Source: Methanolobus sp. UBA118 (GTDB lineage: Archaea; Halobacteriota; Methanosarcinia; Methanosarcinales; Methanosarcinaceae). From it: a stretch of DNA of 12,021 bases. The position numbers were made by a program, and so were the translations under genes. Location: the NCBI GenBank assembly GCA_002508635.1, contig DACO01000043.1, positions 1-12,021 of the forward strand. The letters run 5' to 3'. The notes beneath the pieces were generated by a model. It was not told the DNA's origin. It ran no database searches and saw only the letters and a program-made list of their open reading frames with translations. Shown piece by piece: positions 1 through 6,330 of this stretch (position 1 is the stretch's first letter; the number at the start of each line of letters is the position of its first letter).

Positions 1-356
1 GTCATGAACTCGGTAGTACATACCGGCGTGAAATCAGCAGGATGACTGAAAAGGACAACCCACTTATCCCTGTAGTCCTTTGGGAAGTTGATCTCACCTG
101 CTGTGGTGACAGCAGTAAAGGAAGGAGCAGAATCCCCTATCAATGGCATTGTTATATAAGGAGCTTCTTTTGCTTCAGTTTCTTTCATGCTGCTTCTGAG
201 CTTTCTGATATTTTGGTCCACATATTCCGTGATCTCTTTTGTCTGTTTGTCAAATTCCTTTTCAAGTTCAAGGTCTCTGACATTCTTTGTAATACTATCA
301 CGTAGCTCTCGAAATTGACCTTCAAGCTGTTTTCTCATATCTCTTTTCTCATCCAT
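1..356 (-). CDS. Peroxiredoxin (AhpC/TSA family), 5' part, with long helical N-terminal extension; runs off the left edge
   Basis: Reading leftward from an ATG at 356-354, the frame stays open for 118 codons to the window edge. Residues 70-118 match the start of a Prx6-type peroxiredoxin: MPLIGDSAP at 70-78, a WVVLFSHPADFTPVC stretch at 99-113 and the peroxidatic cysteine C113 in PVCTTEF. Such enzymes reduce H2O2 and alkyl hydroperoxides in the cytoplasm; a resolving cysteine would lie outside the window. Family members normally begin near residue 70. Residues 1-69 are a highly charged extension with hydrophobic residues at heptad-like spacing (L11, F15, L18, I22, V26, L29, then F35, I42, V46, I50, L53, M57), so a coiled coil is likely. 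The upstream start is preferred because AAGGTGAT lies just before it, while the ATG for M70 has no ribosome binding site. The gene is divergent from the one starting at 530. Family assignment is firm; the extension's role is unknown. Confidence 0.9.
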   Translation of the reverse strand, partial: MDEKRDMRKQLEGQFRELRDSITKNVRDLELEKEFDKQTKEITEYVDQNIRKLRSSMKETEAKEAPYITMPLIGDSAPSFTAVTTAGEINFPKDYRDKWVVLFSHPADFTPVCTTEFM

Positions 357-472
357 TTATATCACCTTCAGATAATATGCGGAGGGATAAAACGATTAAG
401 AGGAAAGAACTATTCGTTCCAGCTTTACCTCCCACATACACCCGCATCAAAGAATTATCCTATGTTCATCGA

Positions 473-484
473 ATAAGTACTTAT
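473..484. promoter_or_regulatory. 12-bp perfect palindrome overlapping a probable TATA element in the divergent promoter region
   Basis: ATAAGTACTTAT is its own reverse complement. It lies between the leftward peroxiredoxin gene and the rightward gene at 530. The ACTTAT half resembles an archaeal TATA box about 46 bases before the 530 start, which would give a short leader carrying the ribosome binding site AGGAG at 518-522. It could be a TATA box that happens to be symmetric, or an operator for a dimeric regulator. Nothing else in the 357-529 spacer stands out. Confidence 0.35.
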
Positions 485-529
485 CCGTAAAAACCAATCA
501 GTTCAGGTCTGCAGCACAGGAGAGATGGT

Positions 530-1354
530 ATGATACAGGAGATCAGTATGATAATCCGTTTGAGTCTGCTGGAACTGCTGGCTTTTACCGGACCTGTACT
601 CTTGATAGGATTTCTGCTGGGACAGATGGAACAACTTTCAAATAACTATCTGCAGCGAAGTTTCGGAAGAAAGGCGCTTTTACTGACAGCATGGATCGGA
701 GTGCCTGTACATGAGGTCGGACATTTGATCATGTGCTGGTTGTTCGGACACAAGGTCCGTAAAGTAAAACTGCTTGACATAAGATCAGATGACGGGACCC
801 TGGGATATGTGCAGCATAGTTATGACAGGAGCAGCCTTTTCCAGAGTATAGGCAACTTCTTCATCGGCATAGGCCCCATACTGAGCGGGAATATCTTCCT
901 TATCCTAAGTATGTATATATTACTACCAGAGCTGTTCAGCAGCTTTTCCGACCAGCTTTCAGCTTTCACCGGGGATTCCCGTCCATTCTTATCAGTCTTG
1001 CCGGCTTCGCTCGAGCTCATGAGCAATCTCATAGTAAACATGCTCGATCCTGCAAACCTTGGCAACCCAATGTTCTGGATCTACATATTCCTGGCACTGG
1101 GAGTATCTGCCCATATAGCCCTGAGCCGGGCAGACCTTAAAGGTGCTGCCAGGGGACTTCCTGTAATGCTTATGATACTTATTCTTGCAAACAGCCTGAT
1201 CTTTGTTCTATATGACAGCACACCTTATGCGGCATCAGAAATATTCAGATATAACATATACCTGCTTGGCTTTTCGATACTGTCAATGTTCTTTTCAGCA
1301 ATGAATCTGACATTGGCTTACATCGCATGGTCACTTAAAAAAAGAATGAGCTAA
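530..1354 (+). CDS. Polytopic membrane protein with HExxH zinc-metalloprotease-like motif (M50-like), function unknown
   Basis: This 274-residue protein is strongly hydrophobic, with about six predicted membrane segments (roughly 11-31, 50-72, 107-132, 183-197, 210-228 and 243-268). HEVGH at 61-65 sits in a hydrophobic segment, as in membrane-embedded M50 (site-2-type) proteases, where the two His bind zinc and the Glu is catalytic. A later stretch, S193-A-H-I-A-L-S-R-A-D202-L-K-G, contains an Asp that could be the third zinc ligand. The usual NPDG motif of S2P proteases is not evident, so membership of a divergent M50-like family is inferred, not shown. No substrate is indicated by the neighbours. 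Two starts are possible, ATG 530 (AGGAG 7 bases upstream) and ATG 548 (AGGAG 6 bases upstream); both give the same core. It appears to be a single-gene unit ending before a hairpin. Confidence 0.75.
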   Translation: MIQEISMIIRLSLLELLAFTGPVLLIGFLLGQMEQLSNNYLQRSFGRKALLLTAWIGVPVHEVGHLIMCWLFGHKVRKVKLLDIRSDDGTLGYVQHSYDRSSLFQSIGNFFIGIGPILSGNIFLILSMYILLPELFSSFSDQLSAFTGDSRPFLSVLPASLELMSNLIVNMLDPANLGNPMFWIYIFLALGVSAHIALSRADLKGAARGLPVMLMILILANSLIFVLYDSTPYAASEIFRYNIYLLGFSILSMFFSAMNLTLAYIAWSLKKRMS

Positions 1355-1369
1355 TTTTGAATCAAATTG

Positions 1370-1403
1370 GGCTCCGGGTGGAGACCGGAGCCGCTATTAG
1401 CGG
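1370..1403 (+). other. GC-rich hairpin followed by a small second stem, between the M50-like gene and a small ORF
   Basis: GGCTCCGG (1370-1377) pairs perfectly with CCGGAGCC (1385-1392) around a 7-base loop, beginning 16 bases after the stop of the preceding gene. A second inverted repeat, CCGCT (1391-1395) with AGCGG (1399-1403), immediately follows and shares two bases with the first stem, so both can only form fully as alternatives or with trimmed ends. No T-run follows, so it is not a typical terminator. It could stabilise the 3' end of the upstream mRNA or lie in the leader of the ORF at 1430. Confidence 0.5.
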
Positions 1404-1429
1404 TATGAGGTTTTGAAGGAGGTAGTTTT

Positions 1430-1528
1430 ATGGATATAGACCCCATGCCACTAATACCAGAGTATTATTTTTCCTACACTGGCTCAGGGCGTAAATATGA
1501 AACATCATATATAAAAGTATCTATTTAA
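1430..1528 (+). CDS. Small ORF of 32 codons with a near-perfect ribosome binding site; unknown small protein or leader peptide
   Basis: ATG at 1430 is preceded by AAGGAGGT (1416-1423) with 6-base spacing, the best ribosome binding site in the window apart from that of the MarC gene. The frame reads 32 residues to TAA at 1526-1528. The peptide begins MDIDPMPLIPEYYF, is rich in Tyr, Pro, Ser and Ile, and has no membrane segment or cysteine. I do not recognise it. It could be a genuine small protein, a leader peptide, or the remnant 5' end of a decayed gene; the following 200 bases show no continuing reading frame with recognisable similarity. The hairpin at 1370-1403 lies 13 bases upstream of the ribosome binding site. 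Reality of translation is inferred only from the ribosome binding site. Confidence 0.45.
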   Translation: MDIDPMPLIPEYYFSYTGSGRKYETSYIKVSI

Positions 1529-1758
1529 TATCATTCAACAGTGAATTAATAATACAACTCTGTTTGATTTACAGACATATTCAACATCTATAGCCAGCTT
1601 GAGAGAAAAATCAAATGCAGTTATACCTGACAGAAGAGTTCAAAATCATTCTGAAAAGTAAGTATTAATAAGGATAGATATTGCTCCCAATTTAAGATGT
1701 AACACCAAAAACGTTATGTATTCCCCTGATAGTTGATATGGATTAGAGGAGGTACCCG
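1529..1758. other. AT-rich intergenic region upstream of the MarC gene
   Basis: No convincing gene was found here on either strand. Stop codons occur in all forward frames; the longest open stretch (about 1545-1655) lacks a credible start. A TATA-like AGTATTAATA at 1661-1670 could drive the MarC gene, leaving a leader of about 65 bases, but AT-rich sequence makes such matches common. The strong ribosome binding site AGAGGAGGT at 1745-1753 belongs to the MarC gene. Confidence 0.4.
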
Positions 1759-2397
1759 TTGGATAATTTACCCTTTTTCCTTACCGCATTTGCTTCGTTG
1801 TTTGCAATTGTCAGCCCTCTTGGGGGAGTTGTGACCTTTGTGTCACTGACTAACAACCTCACTTTCGAGGAAAAGAACGCAGTTGCAAACAAATCAGCCG
1901 CTCTTGCCAGTGTTATAGCTGTATTCTTTGCACTTACGGGAGAGATGATACTGGATTTTTTCGGTATCACCATAGACTCTCTGAGAGTGGCCGGTGGGAT
2001 CCTGCTGTTCATCGTAGCACTGGATATGATACTGGGTAGGGTTTCCAGTGAAAGTATTACAGAGGACGAGATAGACAAATCAATGGACCGTAGTGATATA
2101 TGGATATTCCCCATTGCTTTGCCACTTCTCACAGGTCCCGGTACCATTACTACTATAATAGTGTTGATGGGAAGTGCCGAATCGACAATCCAGAGTTTTA
2201 GTGTGATCCTGTCCATACTGATCACATTCGGCATAAGCCTGACACTGTTCCATTTCTCAAGGAGGATCTACAAGGTACTGGGTTATACCGGTATGCTGGT
2301 TTTCACCAGGCTCATGGGTCTTTTACTTGCAGGACTCGCGGTAAACTTCATTGCAATAGGAGTATGGAATCTTTACCTCTCGTTCAGCAGCCTCTGA
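1759..2397 (+). CDS. MarC family integral membrane protein
   Basis: The 212-residue length is typical of the MarC/YhgN family, six-helix inner membrane proteins annotated as possible transporters; the physiological substrate is not established. Family hallmarks seen are the N-terminal SPLGGVVTF (19-27), the VAGGILLF segment (77-84), the signature PIALPLLTGPGTI (118-130) and the C-terminal TRLMGLLLAGLAVNFI (183-198). An acidic loop (about 97-112) separates the two halves. The start is TTG, chosen because AGAGGAGGT (1745-1753) lies 5 bases before it and no ATG fits. The gene is followed 69 bases later by the P-type ATPase gene on the same strand, which seems to have its own promoter, so joint transcription is uncertain. 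Despite the old name, a role in antibiotic resistance should not be inferred. Confidence 0.92.
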   Translation: MDNLPFFLTAFASLFAIVSPLGGVVTFVSLTNNLTFEEKNAVANKSAALASVIAVFFALTGEMILDFFGITIDSLRVAGGILLFIVALDMILGRVSSESITEDEIDKSMDRSDIWIFPIALPLLTGPGTITTIIVLMGSAESTIQSFSVILSILITFGISLTLFHFSRRIYKVLGYTGMLVFTRLMGLLLAGLAVNFIAIGVWNLYLSFSSL

Positions 2398-2422
2398 TCA
2401 TTTCACCCTACCTTAGAACAAT

Positions 2423-2430
2423 ACTTATAT
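2423..2430 (+). promoter_or_regulatory. Probable TATA box of the P-type ATPase gene
   Basis: ACTTATAT is centred about 40 bases before the ATG at 2467. With the usual archaeal TATA-to-start distance of about 26 bases, transcription would begin near 2453, giving a leader of roughly 14 bases. That fits the poor ribosome binding site before this gene, where only GGGT-like matches are present. Position and sequence are seen; promoter function is inferred. Confidence 0.4.
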
Positions 2431-2466
2431 TGAAGCCATGCATTATTTCATTGGGGTCACGGGTAA

Positions 2467-5190
2467 ATGGAATCAGAAGGAGAAGGTGAGACCTTTCGGT
2501 GTACTTCCAGTGGTGACGAACACAGCATAGAGATGGATGAGTTCCTGGATAGATTGAGCACAGGAGCCGAAGGGCTTTCCTCAGAGGAGGTAGCAAGAAG
2601 AAAAGAAGTCTGCGGAGGAAATATCCTTCGGAAAAAAGAGAAGGAAACACCTCTTAAGAAGTATCTGAGACAATATAAGAACTTCTTTGCAATACTGCTT
2701 CTTTTCGGTTCCGCACTTTCATTTACAGCCGAATACCTGGATCCCGGACAGGGCAATATCTTCATCGCCATAGCACTTCTGGGAGTTGTCATACTTAACT
2801 CCACTTTTACATTCATACAGGAATATCAGGCACAGAAGATAATGGAAAGTTTCCAGAGCCTCATGGCACCCACTGCAAGGGTTAAGCGTGACGGAGAGAT
2901 CGTGGAACTACCTGCTTCCGAGCTTGTACCCGGGGACGTTATATATCTTGAAGAGGGGGACAAGGTTCCTGCCGATGCCAGACTCATAGAGCAGAACACC
3001 CTGAAAGTCGATAACTCACCCATCACAGGTGAGGCAGAACCCCAGCTCAGAGCCCTGGAATGTACGCATGAGGATATGCTTGAATGCAGGAACATGGTCT
3101 TCTCCAGTACACTTGTGCAGACGGGTAACGGAGAGGCTGTTATCTTCAGCACGGGTTCCGATACCCAGATAGGAAAACTCTCCCTGCTGACCGAAGAGAC
3201 CGTGTCGGTGGAGACGCCCATACGCAAGGAGCTCAACCGTTTTGTTAAGATAATATCCGCCATTGCCATTTTCCTGGGAATAGTCTTCTTTATAGTGGGC
3301 TATCTTATACAGGATACTTTCCTTGCAAACCTTATCTTTGCCATCGGGATAATCGTGGCAAACGTCCCCGAAGGACTTCTGCCCACAGTAACGCTTGCCT
3401 TGAGCCTTGCATCCAAGAGGATGGCAAAACGCAATGCACTGATAAAGCAGCTTGAATCCGTGGAAACACTTGGATCGACAACGGTAATATGTACGGATAA
3501 GACCGGGACACTTACACAGAACAAGATGGCAGTACATTCGGTTTATACGGGTAACGGATACATTGACGTAAAGGATGATGAAAAACCGCCGGAGTTGCTC
3601 CTGCGTGTTGCCACCGTATGTAACAATTCACGCCTGTCAGAGGAATCGCCCGGATACAGAGGAGATCCGACAGAAGGATCACTGCTGGTCTATGCAGACA
3701 GGTTCAAGGACATAAAGCAGGTCCAGGACAGTTATCCCAGACTTGTCGAGTATCCCTTTGACTCACGTGTGAAGAGAATGCAGGTCGTATGCGAAACTCC
3801 CGAAGGGGACATGGACTCATATCTTAAAGGTGCACCTGAGGTAGTACTCGAGATGTGTGACAGGATAATGATCGGTGAAGAGAAGCATGAGCTTACCGAT
3901 CAGAAAAAGCACGATCTTGAAGAAGAATACCTCAAAATGGCTGACAGGGGAGAAAGGGTACTTGCCTACGCATACAGGAATGCAGATGAAGTAAGGGAAT
4001 ACGAAGAAGAGTTTATATTCCTTGGATTCTCAGGTGCCCTGGACCCCGCACGACCCGAAGCAAAGGAAGCTATAAAACGTTGTTATCGTGCAGGTATCAA
4101 GGTTGTCATGATCACAGGGGACCACCCTGTGACTGCAAACTCAATATCCAATATAGTAGGACTGAACAACGGGGACCTGGAACCTGTGTTGATCACAGGT
4201 CCGGAACTCGAAAAGATGGAACCTGCCGAGCTGAAGCAAAAGCTCGATGCAAAGAGCATAATATTTGCCCGTACCTCTCCTCTGCAGAAACTCAAGATAG
4301 TAAGAGCATTCCAGTCAGCAGGCGAGACCGTGACCATGACAGGGGACGGTGTGAACGATGCACCTGCTATAAAGAACGCGGACATGGGTGTGGCCATGGG
4401 AAGCGGTACGGATGTTGCAAAGGAATCTGCGGACATGATACTGCTTGACGACAACTTTGCAACAATCGTCAATGCAGTGGAAGAAGGACGTACTGTCTTC
4501 GATAATATCAAGAAATTCATCGCCTATATCCTGACAAGTAACATACCTGAGATACTGCCCTTTATAGCCTTCGTGCTGCTTGCGATACCCCTTCCGATGA
4601 ACGTGCAGCTGATACTTGCAATCGACCTTGGTACCGACATACTGCCTGCCATCGCGCTTGCAATTGAAAAAGGAGAGGGTGATATCATGAAACGACCGCC
4701 ACGTTCCAGTGATGAGAAACTTCTGACACCGCAGGTACTGATCACGTCCTACGGTCTTAAAGGACCGATCGAAGCAGCCGCAGGTTTTGCCTGTTATTTT
4801 GCAGTCCTGTTCAGTGGCGGATGGGTATGGGGACAGCAGCTCGCATTCTCTGACCCGCTATACAGGCAGGCCATAACGGCCTTCTTTGCAGCGGTCATTA
4901 TCTGCCAGATCGCAAACGTATTCACATCAAGGACCAGAAGGCAGTCAGTATTCACGAAGGGTCTCCTGAGTAACAAGATGGTGCTGCTGGGTATTTCCAG
5001 TGAGCTGCTGATACTTGCATTCATCATGTACCAGCCCTTTGTGAATGCGATATTCAACACCACACCAGTCCCACTGGAGTTTGTCCTGCTGGCCGTGCCG
5101 TTTGCGGTATTGTTGTTCGTGGCGGACGAGCTCAGGAAATATTTCATCAGAAGGGGCTCGACTACTGTAACTAAAGTGTTCGGATGGTGA
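2467..5190 (+). CDS. P-type cation-transporting ATPase resembling the Na,K-ATPase alpha subunit (P2C-like)
   Basis: The 907-residue protein has the complete P2-type layout: cation ATPase N-terminal domain (about 20-85), actuator domain with ITGEAEPQ (186-193), M4 motif ANVPEGLL (298-305), phosphorylation site DKTGT with D344, nucleotide-binding domain with KGAP (454-457), hinge motif TGDGVND (625-631), then the C-terminal helices. Several stretches follow the animal Na,K-ATPase more closely than SERCA-type Ca2+ pumps: the long match after VPEG through LESVETLGST (329-338), TSNIPE in M5 (690-695), IDLGTD in M6 (719-724) and RTRRQSVF after M8. The M5 Ser (S691) is the residue typical of Na,K-ATPase; H,K-ATPases have Lys there. 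It is therefore likely an electrogenic monovalent cation (Na+/K+) pump in the cytoplasmic membrane. No beta or FXYD subunit is encoded nearby. Asn replaces the expected site-III Asp at N817. Ion specificity is inferred. Confidence 0.93.
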   Translation: MESEGEGETFRCTSSGDEHSIEMDEFLDRLSTGAEGLSSEEVARRKEVCGGNILRKKEKETPLKKYLRQYKNFFAILLLFGSALSFTAEYLDPGQGNIFIAIALLGVVILNSTFTFIQEYQAQKIMESFQSLMAPTARVKRDGEIVELPASELVPGDVIYLEEGDKVPADARLIEQNTLKVDNSPITGEAEPQLRALECTHEDMLECRNMVFSSTLVQTGNGEAVIFSTGSDTQIGKLSLLTEETVSVETPIRKELNRFVKIISAIAIFLGIVFFIVGYLIQDTFLANLIFAIGIIVANVPEGLLPTVTLALSLASKRMAKRNALIKQLESVETLGSTTVICTDKTGTLTQNKMAVHSVYTGNGYIDVKDDEKPPELLLRVATVCNNSRLSEESPGYRGDPTEGSLLVYADRFKDIKQVQDSYPRLVEYPFDSRVKRMQVVCETPEGDMDSYLKGAPEVVLEMCDRIMIGEEKHELTDQKKHDLEEEYLKMADRGERVLAYAYRNADEVREYEEEFIFLGFSGALDPARPEAKEAIKRCYRAGIKVVMITGDHPVTANSISNIVGLNNGDLEPVLITGPELEKMEPAELKQKLDAKSIIFARTSPLQKLKIVRAFQSAGETVTMTGDGVNDAPAIKNADMGVAMGSGTDVAKESADMILLDDNFATIVNAVEEGRTVFDNIKKFIAYILTSNIPEILPFIAFVLLAIPLPMNVQLILAIDLGTDILPAIALAIEKGEGDIMKRPPRSSDEKLLTPQVLITSYGLKGPIEAAAGFACYFAVLFSGGWVWGQQLAFSDPLYRQAITAFFAAVIICQIANVFTSRTRRQSVFTKGLLSNKMVLLGISSELLILAFIMYQPFVNAIFNTTPVPLEFVLLAVPFAVLLFVADELRKYFIRRGSTTVTKVFGW

Positions 5191-5193
5191 ACT

Positions 5194-6045
5194 TCAGGCC
5201 TTGCGTCTGAACACCACTTCCGTATGAGGATAGGCTATTTCCACATCAGGTGCTTCGTTTATCCTGTCGAATATCTCTTTTGTTATCCTGCTGGAGTACT
5301 CGTGGAGCTCACGTGAGGGAGAGAAGTACTTTACCTGCACATCGATACCACTTGGCATAAAATCAAGTCTTATACGGGGTTCAGACGGACTTCTGGCTAT
5401 AAATTTGCCCAATTTGGTACGTGCGGATTCCTTTACAATCTCTATGGCATGGTCCAGATTGCTCTCGTAGGTGACAGTGGTTATTACGCTATCAAAGACA
5501 AAATCATGATTATATGTGTAGTTAATGATATTCTTTTCAAACATCAGTGAGTTGGGAACAAGCACGATTCTCCCAGAGCTCTCCTCTCCGTCAATAATAC
5601 CGCCTATCTCGGCAATATGTATGTGAGTGAGGGTAATATCGGTCACATCTCCCTTGATATCTCCAAGGAATATCCTGTCTCCTATGTCAAAGGGCCTCTT
5701 GGCCACAACCATCATCCATGCAGCAATTCCTGTAATGGGTTTCTGAAGTGCAAAACCGATCGCTGCAGAAAGCAGACCAAGGAAAATACCAAAGCCCGAC
5801 CATGCACCGGAATATGAGAGCACTGCAAAAACGACTACAAGAAGGATAAAGATATACCTGAAGATCTGGCTGAATATCTCTACATTGGATATTTGCTTCT
5901 TGGTCTTTGCCTTACGAAGCAGGCTTTGGGTAATTATACCGAGAAATGAATTGAAAACAATTATCAGAAATATAACAGCAAGGGTCTTGACCGCAAGAGA
6001 AATAATGTTTTCAAAATTTAAGATATCAAGGATTGGCTCTGCCAT
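5194..6045 (-). CDS. MscS-family mechanosensitive ion channel (first of two in the window)
   Basis: The 283-residue protein has helices at about 14-42 and 60-80, then a pore helix and MscS core: LSAAIGFALQKPITGIAA (92-109) followed by KRPFDIGDRI (116-125), the small-domain motif VPNS (163-166) and the cytoplasmic alpha/beta domain to 283. MscS channels open under membrane tension and release small solutes during hypo-osmotic shock. Compared with the second MscS protein here, the pore helix has Lys-Pro after the conserved Gln, and the beta domain carries an acidic insertion (about 146-158, GGIIDGEESSGR region). The two are distant paralogues, not a recent duplication. The ATG at 6045 has no clear ribosome binding site, and the promoter suggests a leaderless mRNA. 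Its stop lies 3 bases from that of the convergent ATPase gene. Confidence 0.92.
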   Translation of the reverse strand: MAEPILDILNFENIISLAVKTLAVIFLIIVFNSFLGIITQSLLRKAKTKKQISNVEIFSQIFRYIFILLVVVFAVLSYSGAWSGFGIFLGLLSAAIGFALQKPITGIAAWMMVVAKRPFDIGDRIFLGDIKGDVTDITLTHIHIAEIGGIIDGEESSGRIVLVPNSLMFEKNIINYTYNHDFVFDSVITTVTYESNLDHAIEIVKESARTKLGKFIARSPSEPRIRLDFMPSGIDVQVKYFSPSRELHEYSSRITKEIFDRINEAPDVEIAYPHTEVVFRRKA

Positions 6046-6062
6046 AGGACTCTGCCTGCATG

Positions 6063-6072
6063 CTTATTTAAA
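6063..6072 (-). promoter_or_regulatory. TATA box of the leftward MscS gene, implying a leaderless transcript
   Basis: On the minus strand this reads TTTAAATAAG, centred about 23 bases before the A of the ATG at 6045. Because archaeal transcription starts about 25-27 bases from the TATA centre, the mRNA would begin at or right next to the start codon. This agrees with the lack of a ribosome binding site before the gene. Function is inferred from spacing. Confidence 0.45.
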
Positions 6073-6254
6073 GATAGGGGTTTTACGATAGTATTGATTA
6101 AAAGCTTTTCTCCGTATTACGTCCTTTTTTCAAAACAGTATCCTTGCAGGGCTTTTCAGATATTCTCATATACCATCGGCAATATAGAGAAAAAAAGATA
6201 GAGCGGGAGTCGGACATTCACATCGATTGCTGCAGGCTTTAAAGGGAAGGAAAT

Positions 6255-6263
6255 ACATATAAG
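6255..6263 (+). promoter_or_regulatory. Probable TATA box of the six-gene operon
   Basis: ACATATAAG fits the archaeal TATA consensus and is preceded by a purine-rich GGAAGGAAA stretch that could serve as the TFB recognition element. Transcription would start near 6285, giving a leader of about 45 bases with the strong ribosome binding site GGGAGGT at 6319-6325. A second TATA-like CTTTAAAG at 6238-6245 is a weaker candidate. The rest of the 6046-6330 spacer shows no gene; it contains a short AAAAGCTTTT palindrome at 6100-6109 that I would not interpret. Confidence 0.45.
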
Positions 6264-6276
6264 CTAGCACCCTGAG

Positions 6277-6296
6277 CCGGCACCAGAAATTGCCGG
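6277..6296. promoter_or_regulatory. Inverted repeat at the predicted transcription start of the operon (operator candidate or 5' hairpin)
   Basis: CCGGCA (6277-6282) and TGCCGG (6291-6296) form a perfect 6-bp inverted repeat around 8 bases. The repeat straddles the start site predicted from the TATA box at 6255-6263. A repressor bound there would block initiation; otherwise the repeat could form a small hairpin at the 5' end of the mRNA. The symmetry is seen; function is inferred. Confidence 0.35.
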
Positions 6297-6330
6297 ACAG
6301 GATGAAAGTGATTATTCAGGGAGGTCATTT

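Noticed and set aside
142..149. Internal ATG (M70) as the true start of the peroxiredoxin
   Set aside because: It matches the usual family start but has no ribosome binding site, while the ATG at 356 has AAGGTGAT and an open, patterned coding extension.
42..305. Rightward open frame of 87 codons at the left edge
   Set aside because: It lies antisense to the peroxiredoxin frame, whose protein has clear family motifs and a ribosome binding site.
1370..1392. Intrinsic (rho-independent-like) terminator at the GC-rich hairpin
   Set aside because: No T-run follows the stem, and archaeal termination depends mainly on T-rich tracts; the stem was kept only as an RNA structure of unknown role.
1545..1655. 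Open stretch after the small ORF, possibly another small gene
   Set aside because: It has no ATG, GTG or TTG with a ribosome binding site near its beginning, and its translation shows no recognisable pattern.
1743..2234. Leftward 163-codon frame opposite the MarC gene
   Set aside because: It is the mirror of a membrane protein with strong family motifs, low in complexity and without independent support.
3016..3537. Leftward 173-codon frame inside the P-type ATPase gene
   Set aside because: It is antisense to the most conserved part of the ATPase, including the phosphorylation site, and has no support of its own.
6100..6109. AAAAGCTTTT palindrome between the divergent MscS and glycosyltransferase genes
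   Set aside because: It is short, AT-rich and away from either predicted start site; such palindromes are expected by chance.
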